Source of the DNA: Pseudomaricurvus hydrocarbonicus
Lineage (GTDB): Bacteria; Pseudomonadota; Gammaproteobacteria; Pseudomonadales; Cellvibrionaceae
Direction of reading: 5' to 3'
NCBI RefSeq assembly: GCF_011602365.1
Contig: NZ_JAAONZ010000008.1
Location: 62,001 to 126,000, forward strand
Length of the DNA: 64,000 bases
The notes below the pieces were generated by a model. The model did not search any database, was not told the origin of the DNA, and saw only the letters and a list, made by a program, of their open reading frames with translations. Shown here piece after piece: positions 58,801-64,000 of the stretch. Positions within the stretch are counted from its first letter, which is position 1. Each line of letters begins with the position of its first letter. The translations under genes and the position numbers were made by a program.

Positions 58801-60092
58801 CCGGTGAGTTGGCCGTAGCCGATGCCAACGGTCGTGAGCGCGAGCGCTACAAGGTGCCTTACGGCGCCGAGATTACCGTGAAAGACGGTGAGTCCGTGGA
58901 AGGTGGTCAGTTTATCGCCAAGTGGGATCCACACACACACCCCATCGTGACAGAAGTTGCGGGTAAGGTTGTGTTTGCCGGTATGGAAGATGGTCTGTCG
59001 ATTCGCCGTCAGACGGATGACCTCACTGGCTTGAGCTCCATCGAGGTTCTGGACCCGACCGAGCGTCCCGCTGCGGGTAAAGACCTGAAGCCTGCCGTGA
59101 CTCTGGTGGATGAGACTGGCACTGAATTGTGCCTGGCCAACACCAACGTACCGGCGCACTACATGCTGCCTGCAAAAGCGATCTTGAGCATCTCCAATGG
59201 TGATCAGATCAACGTGGGTGACATCATTGCGCGTATTCCGCAAGAGAGCTCGAAAACCCGCGATATTACCGGTGGTCTGCCGCGTGTTGCTGACTTGTTT
59301 GAAGCGCGTCGTCCGAAAGAGCCGTCTATCCTGGCGGAAATTTCCGGCACCATCTCCTTCGGTAAGGAAACCAAAGGCAAGCGTCGTCTGGTGATTACCC
59401 CGAACGATGGCCAGCCGCTGCCGGATGGCTCGACTCACTACGAAGTGCTGATTCCCAAGCATCGCGTAATGACCGTGTTCGAAGGTGAGAAGGTTGAGAA
59501 GGGTGAAGTTGTTTCCGACGGTCCGAGCAATCCGCACGATATCCTGCGTCTGCAGGGTGTAGAAGCACTGGCGCGTTACATCACCAACGAAATCCAGGAC
59601 GTTTACCGTCTGCAGGGTGTAAAAATTAACGATAAGCACATTGAGGTGATCATTCGCCAGATGCTGCGCAAAGTTGAAATTTACTCCATGGGTGATTCCA
59701 GCTTCGTTAAAGGTGAGCAAGCTGAGTACAACCGTGTACTGGAAGAAAACGAGAAGCTGCGTGCCGACGATCGTCAGCCCGCAACTTACGAGCGTCAGCT
59801 GCTGGGTATTACCAAGGCATCTCTGGCGACCGAGTCGTTCATTTCAGCGGCCTCCTTCCAGGAGACCACACGGGTTCTGACCGAAGCGGCGGTTACCGGT
59901 AAGGTTGATAACCTGCGCGGGCTGAAAGAGAACGTCGTCGTGGGTCGTCTGATTCCGGCGGGTACTGGTTTGGCTTACCACACCGAGCGACGTCGTCAAC
60001 GCAGTGCTGACAGAGCCATTGAGTCTGATGGTCCTACCGCAGCTGAAGTTGAAGCCGCTCTGACCGAAGCATTGAAGTCCAGCGCCAGCTAA
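55866..60092 (+). CDS. rpoC: RNA polymerase beta' subunit
   Basis: 1408 residues. Zinc site [20 protein letters not shown], catalytic [14 protein letters not shown], bridge helix and trigger loop regions intact. The start is TTG 55866 with GGAGAC before it, giving the universal [13 protein letters not shown] start; the longer GTG at 55827 would add 13 residues not found in relatives. Confidence 0.98.
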   Translation: MKDLLNLLKSQGQTEEFDAIRIALASPEMIRSWSFGEVKKPETINYRTFKPEREGLFCAKIFGPVKDYECLCGKYKRMKHRGIICEKCGVEVTLSKVRRERMGHIELACPTAHIWFLKSLPSRMGLLLDMTLRNIERVLYFESYVVTDPGMTTLERAQLLTDEQYFEAMEEFGDEFEAKMGAEAIQELMRDIDLEAEIQSLREEIPNTNSETKIKKLSKRLKLLEAFFNSGNKPEWMVMEVLPVLPPDLRPLVPLDGGRFATSDLNDLYRRVINRNNRLKRLLDLNAPDIIVRNEKRMLQESVDALLDNGRRGRAITGSNKRPLKSLADMIKGKQGRFRQNLLGKRVDYSGRSVIVVGPTLRLHQCGLPKKMALELFKPFIFSKLELRGLATTIKAAKKMVEREEAVVWDILDEVIREHPVMLNRAPTLHRLGIQAFEPVLIEGKAIQLHPLVCAAYNADFDGDQMAVHVPLTLEAQLEARALMMSTNNILSPASGEPIIVPSQDVVLGLYWMTRERINAPGEGMVFADTQEVSRAYHSKQVGLQARIKVRITETITREDGELETNTAIMDTTVGRVLLWEIVPKGMPFEQVNRPMVKKAISGVINYCYRIVGLKATVIFADQLMYMGYEYSTKSGSSIGVNDFEIPEAKHKLVAAADQEVKEIEAQYASGLVTQGEKYNKVIDIWSRANDLVAKSMMEGISKEFVTNRDGEEEEQDSFNSVFMYADSGARGSPAQIRQLAGMRGLMAKPDGSIIETPITANFREGLNVGQYFISTHGARKGLADTALKTANSGYLTRRLVDVAQDVVVTETDCGTDNGLTMAPVIEGGDIIESLGDRILGRVVARDVIRTDSDEILVPAGTMIDEKWVERIEEMGIDEVQVRSPISCETRHGICAQCYGRDLARGHRANAGEAVGVIAAQSIGEPGTQLTMRTFHIGGAASRASAVDSVQIKQDGVVRLINVKVVENVAGNLVAVSRSGELAVADANGRERERYKVPYGAEITVKDGESVEGGQFIAKWDPHTHPIVTEVAGKVVFAGMEDGLSIRRQTDDLTGLSSIEVLDPTERPAAGKDLKPAVTLVDETGTELCLANTNVPAHYMLPAKAILSISNGDQINVGDIIARIPQESSKTRDITGGLPRVADLFEARRPKEPSILAEISGTISFGKETKGKRRLVITPNDGQPLPDGSTHYEVLIPKHRVMTVFEGEKVEKGEVVSDGPSNPHDILRLQGVEALARYITNEIQDVYRLQGVKINDKHIEVIIRQMLRKVEIYSMGDSSFVKGEQAEYNRVLEENEKLRADDRQPATYERQLLGITKASLATESFISAASFQETTRVLTEAAVTGKVDNLRGLKENVVVGRLIPAGTGLAYHTERRRQRSADRAIESDGPTAAEVEAALTEALKSSAS

Positions 60093-60148
60093 TCGGCTGC
60101 TGTGAAGGGGCGGCCCTGCGGGCCGTGTCCTTCAGATGGTTTGGTCTG

Positions 60149-60176
60149 AAAAAGCCTCCGCTTGTGGAGGCTTTTT
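60149..60176 (+). terminator. Rho-independent terminator after rpoC
   Basis: AAAAAGCCTCC / GGAGGCTTTTT, an 11-bp stem with a 6-base loop and T tract. An additional GGCCC/GGGCC hairpin lies at about 60106-60135. Confidence 0.9.
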
Positions 60177-60293
60177 CGTATGTCTGGCGTGGATATTGGC
60201 CAGCCCGGGTGTGCTATTTTGCCCTGGCCTGTCGAATTTGGCGTCAGCTACAGGGAAATGTGTCGGGATTCAGAGGAATCCATAGTCTGCGGG

Positions 60294-60322
60294 TTGACCA
60301 GATTCCTCAAGCCCCGTACAAT
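60294..60322 (+). promoter_or_regulatory. Promoter of the rpsL-rpsG-fusA-tuf operon
   Basis: TTGACC (60294-60299), 17-base spacer, TACAAT (60317-60322), then GCGCGACCCC discriminator. About 105 bases before rpsL. Confidence 0.85.
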
Positions 60323-60426
60323 GCGCGACCCCTAGAAATTGGGGTGGGTGTGTTGTTTGAAGGCGCACTTATTAATTTTTAACTGGCCTTATCCGTAAGG
60401 CATTAATGTTTTTGGAGTTATTTTTC

Positions 60427-60798
60427 ATGGCAACGATTAACCAATTGGTTCGTAAGCCTAGAAAACGTAAAGTTCAGAAGAGCGACGTTCCTGCTCTGCA
60501 AGCTTGTCCTCAACGTCGTGGTGTTTGCACCCGCGTTTACACCACTACTCCTAAGAAGCCAAACTCAGCTCTGCGTAAGGTTTGCCGTGTGCGCCTGACC
60601 AGTGGCTTTGAAGTCACTTCTTACATCGGTGGTGAAGGTCACAACTTGCAAGAACACAGCGTGGTACTGATTCGTGGCGGTCGTGTAAAAGATCTGCCAG
60701 GTGTTCGTTATCACACTGTTCGCGGTAGCCTCGACACCTCTGGCGTGAGTGACCGTAGACAAGGTCGTTCTAAATACGGTGCCAAGCGTCCTAAGTAA
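60427..60798 (+). CDS. rpsL: 30S ribosomal protein S12
   Basis: 123 residues, [20 protein letters not shown]. The streptomycin-related residues Lys43 ([12 protein letters not shown]) and Lys88 ([13 protein letters not shown]) are wild type. Start at ATG 60427, not at the upstream ATG 60406. Confidence 0.99.
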   Translation: MATINQLVRKPRKRKVQKSDVPALQACPQRRGVCTRVYTTTPKKPNSALRKVCRVRLTSGFEVTSYIGGEGHNLQEHSVVLIRGGRVKDLPGVRYHTVRGSLDTSGVSDRRQGRSKYGAKRPK

Positions 60799-60972
60799 TA
60801 GATGCTTGAGACTGAACGTTTGATGGGGCTGTTAGCCTCGGTCATTGTCAGTCGTGTACTGTTTAACGTTTTCGGTTGAACCGAGTAAGGCTAAGCGCGC
60901 TCATAGTTAGATCAGCAGAAGCAGTAAGGTCAGCAAAAGCCGACAGTGTTGTGAATGTGGAATAAGTTGTGA

Positions 60973-61485
<513 letters not shown>

Positions 61486-61556
61486 GTTTGTTCTTAGTCT
61501 GTGTGTAGCGTGGCTGAAAGGCTGGGCCGTAAGGCCCAAACGCAATAAAGGCGCAA

Positions 61557-61583
61557 TAAAAGGCAGCTATCATCGCTGCCTTT
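61557..61583 (+). terminator. Attenuator between rpsG and fusA
   Basis: AAAAGGCAGC / GCTGCCTTTT, a perfect 10-bp stem with a short loop and TTTT, 38 bases before the fusA start. A GGGCC-GTAA-GGCCC hairpin precedes it. Read-through must occur because fusA has no promoter of its own that I can see. Confidence 0.7.
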
Positions 61584-61620
61584 TGGCGTTTGAACGAAAC
61601 GATTATTGGAGATTGTTTCT

Positions 61621-63732
61621 GTGGCACGAAGTACTCCTATCGCGCGTTACCGTAACATTGGTATCTGTGCGCACGTAGATGCTGGAAAAACCACGACGAC
61701 TGAGCGTGTGCTTTTCTATACCGGCTTGTCTCACAAAATTGGTGAGGTTCATGACGGTGCTGCCACCATGGACTGGATGGAGCAGGAGCAGGAGCGTGGT
61801 ATTACCATCACCTCTGCAGCTACCACCTGTTTTTGGTCGGGTATGCAGCAGCAATTCGACAAGCATCGCATCAACATCATTGATACCCCGGGACACGTTG
61901 ACTTTACCATTGAGGTGGAGCGCTCCCTGCGCGTATTGGATGGTGCCGTTGTGGTCCTGTGTGGTTCCTCCGGTGTCCAGCCCCAGACAGAAACGGTCTG
62001 GCGTCAGGCCAACAAATACGAAGTACCCCGCATGGTGTTCGTCAACAAGATGGACCGTGCCGGCGCTGACTTCGAGATGGTGGTCAAACAGCTGAAAACC
62101 CGCCTCAATGCGAATCCGGTTCCTCTGCAAATGACCATTGGTTCTGAGGAGAACTTCAAGGGTGTCGTTGACCTTCTCAAGATGAAAGCCATCTTGTGGA
62201 ACGAAGGGGATATGGGCATGACCTTTGAGTACGGCGACGTACCTGAAGACATGCTGGAAAAATGCGAAAGCATGCGCGAATACCTGATCGAGGCCGCGGC
62301 TGAAGCATCTGACGAATTGATGGAACGCTACCTCGAGGGCGAAGAGCTGTCGGAAGAGGAAATCAAGGCTGCTCTGCGCAAGCGTACGCTGGCCAACGAA
62401 ATTATTCCGGTAATTGGCGGTTCGGCCTTTAAAAACAAGGGCGTACAGGCGATGCTGGATGCGGTGGTGGAATACCTGCCATCGCCCGAAGAAGTCAAGG
62501 CCATCGAAGGCACGCTGGAAGACGGGGAAACCGTGGATACCCGCGAGGCCAACGATGAGGCGCCGTTTGCGGCCCTGGCGTTTAAAATTGCTACTGACCC
62601 CTTCGTGGGGACGTTAACTTTCTTCCGGGTCTACTCCGGTAAGCTCGAGAGCGGCACCGCAGTGTACAACTCGGTGAAAATGAAGAAAGAGCGTGTCGGG
62701 CGGATGGTGCAGATGCACTCCAATTCCCGTGAAGAAATCAAAGAAGTGTTGGCCGGCGACATTGCCGCCGCCATCGGCCTGAAAGATACCACCACGGGCG
62801 ATACGCTTTGCTCCGAAAGCGCTAAAATTGTTCTTGAGCGCATGGAGTTCCCCGAGCCGGTGATTTCTGTGGCGGTAGAGCCCAGAACTCAAGCGGATCA
62901 GGAGAAAATGGGTATCGCTCTGGGCAAACTGGCTCAGGAAGATCCGTCTTTCCGGGTTAAGACCGACGAAGAAACCGGGCAGACGATCATTTCCGGTATG
63001 GGTGAGCTGCACCTGGACATCATCGTCGACCGTATGCGTCGCGAGTTCAGTGTTGAGGCCAACATTGGTAAGCCGCAAGTGGCATACCGCGAGCGTATTA
63101 CCCGAACTTCCGAGATTGAAGGCAAATTTGTGCGTCAATCCGGCGGTCGCGGTCAGTACGGTCACGTGTGGGTTAAGTTTGAACCTGCCGAAGATACAAA
63201 CGCTGAAGGTCTGGAATTTGTGAATGAAATTGTCGGGGGGACTGTTCCGCGTGAATACATCCCGGCGATTGAAAAAGGCATTGCAGACCAGATGAAAAAT
63301 GGCGTGTTAGCCGGCTTCCCGCTGTTGGGGTTGAAGGCAACGCTGTTTGATGGCTCTTTCCACGATGTTGACTCTAACGAGATGGCGTTTAAGATTGCAG
63401 CCTCAATGGCCACCAAGAAATTGGCTCAGGAAGGCGGAGCAGTCCTGTTAGAACCAATGATGAAAGTTGAGGTGGTAACCCCTGAAGAGAACATGGGTGA
63501 CGTGGTCGGTGATTTGAACCGTCGCCGTGGCTTGATTCAGGGCATGGATGAAAGTCCGTCTGGTAAGGTTGTTAACGCTGAGGTGCCGCTGGCCGAAATG
63601 TTCGGTTACGCCACTGACCTGCGTTCGGCAACTCAGGGTCGTGCGACCTTTACCATGGAGTTTAAGCATTACGCAGAAGCTCCAAAAAATATCGCTGATG
63701 AGGTGATAGTCAAAAACAAGGGCGGCGAATAA
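61621..63732 (+). CDS. fusA: Elongation factor G
   Basis: 703 residues. P loop [31 protein letters not shown] start 61621 with GGAG upstream; an in-frame TTG at 61606 is excluded by homology. Confidence 0.99.
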   Translation: MARSTPIARYRNIGICAHVDAGKTTTTERVLFYTGLSHKIGEVHDGAATMDWMEQEQERGITITSAATTCFWSGMQQQFDKHRINIIDTPGHVDFTIEVERSLRVLDGAVVVLCGSSGVQPQTETVWRQANKYEVPRMVFVNKMDRAGADFEMVVKQLKTRLNANPVPLQMTIGSEENFKGVVDLLKMKAILWNEGDMGMTFEYGDVPEDMLEKCESMREYLIEAAAEASDELMERYLEGEELSEEEIKAALRKRTLANEIIPVIGGSAFKNKGVQAMLDAVVEYLPSPEEVKAIEGTLEDGETVDTREANDEAPFAALAFKIATDPFVGTLTFFRVYSGKLESGTAVYNSVKMKKERVGRMVQMHSNSREEIKEVLAGDIAAAIGLKDTTTGDTLCSESAKIVLERMEFPEPVISVAVEPRTQADQEKMGIALGKLAQEDPSFRVKTDEETGQTIISGMGELHLDIIVDRMRREFSVEANIGKPQVAYRERITRTSEIEGKFVRQSGGRGQYGHVWVKFEPAEDTNAEGLEFVNEIVGGTVPREYIPAIEKGIADQMKNGVLAGFPLLGLKATLFDGSFHDVDSNEMAFKIAASMATKKLAQEGGAVLLEPMMKVEVVTPEENMGDVVGDLNRRRGLIQGMDESPSGKVVNAEVPLAEMFGYATDLRSATQGRATFTMEFKHYAEAPKNIADEVIVKNKGGE

Positions 63733-63780
63733 CTCGTCGTTTTATCATTCGTTACTGAATATTTTTAGAGGAATAACACA

Positions 63781-64000
63781 GTGGCAAAAGAAGCATTTGA
63801 GCGGTCAAAACCGCACGTAAACGTTGGTACCATCGGTCACGTTGACCACGGTAAAACTACTCTGACTGCAGCTCTGACTCGCGTATGTGCGGAAGTATGG
63901 GGCGGTTCAGCCGTTGCTTTTGACGGTATCGATAACGCTCCTGAAGAACGTGAGCGCGGTATCACCATCGCAACGTCTCACGTTGAGTACGATTCTCCGG
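63781..64000 (+). CDS. tuf: Elongation factor Tu, copy 2 (cut by window end)
   Basis: First 73 codons. GTG start with AGAGGA. Same protein as copy 1 over this region; the DNA differs at 7 sites in the first 48 bases and at 1 in the remaining 172. It continues beyond the window in the rpsL operon (the tufA arrangement of E. coli). Confidence 0.99.
   Translation, partial: MAKEAFERSKPHVNVGTIGHVDHGKTTLTAALTRVCAEVWGGSAVAFDGIDNAPEERERGITIATSHVEYDSP

Noticed and set aside
58365..59720. 451-codon minus-strand frame opposite rpoC
   Set aside because: Lies wholly inside rpoC and has no protein signature; a codon-bias artefact.

Overview
The window comes from a free-living gammaproteobacterium. The order of the translation and transcription block (birA-coaX-SPOR, tRNA-Thr/Tyr/Gly/Thr, tuf, tRNA-Trp, secE-nusG, rplKAJL, rpoBC, rpsL-rpsG-fusA-tuf) and of the rpsF-rpsR-membrane protein-rplI-dnaB block is the one known from Pseudomonas and relatives. 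Protein character and accessory content suggest a marine Cellvibrionales-type bacterium (Saccharophagus/Teredinibacter-like), but the genus is an inference. No phage, transposon, integrase, CRISPR array or rRNA gene was seen.

Layout. 1-5.1 kb: the 3' part of an RND efflux pump (adaptor truncated by the window edge, plus complete permease) facing a YghU-type glutathione transferase. 5.8-9.4 kb: rnr and rlmB. 9.5-36.2 kb: a mixed accessory and stress segment that separates rnr-rlmB from rpsF-dnaB, which are neighbours in Pseudomonas. It holds mscS, a macro-domain protein, an amidoligase/glutaminase pair, yqaA, an ArsP-like permease with a CxxC thioredoxin-like partner, a periplasmic HAD phosphatase, a CPA1-type antiporter, a siderophore-interacting protein with an autoregulated MarR repressor, a GNAT enzyme, a truncated globin, the alkylation repair pair ogt/ada-alkA, azlCD, a Fur-controlled TonB receptor with a PepSY membrane protein, an unusual HD-GYP protein, deaD with a long leader, and an arsR-gapdh-arsJ arsenate resistance cluster. 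36.4-45.5 kb: rpsF-rpsR-membrane protein-rplI, dnaB, panC, a peroxidase/OhrR module, birA, coaX and a SPOR-like protein. 45.5-64 kb: tRNAs, two tuf genes, secE-nusG, rplKAJL, rpoBC, rpsL, rpsG and fusA.

How the parts work together. The right half is growth-rate machinery with clear promoters (45477, 60294 and 36390 regions), feedback leaders (rpsF, rplK and rplJ) and internal attenuators (rplL-rpoB and rpsG-fusA). The left half is defence and homeostasis: arsenate is converted by the ArsR-cluster GAPDH and exported by ArsJ, organic peroxides are probably handled by a glutathione peroxidase under OhrR, alkylated DNA by Ada-AlkA and Ogt, and iron by the TonB receptor, PepSY protein and siderophore reductase.

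The segment most likely to hide new biochemistry is 10.4-12.8 kb, where a macro-domain hydrolase precedes an amidoligase translationally overlapped with a class I glutamine amidotransferase. Other signals not explained by gene content are three tandem repeats in or beside genes, two intergenic heptamer arrays, a MarR promoter with two dyads and almost no leader, and a sharp identity boundary between the two tuf copies.
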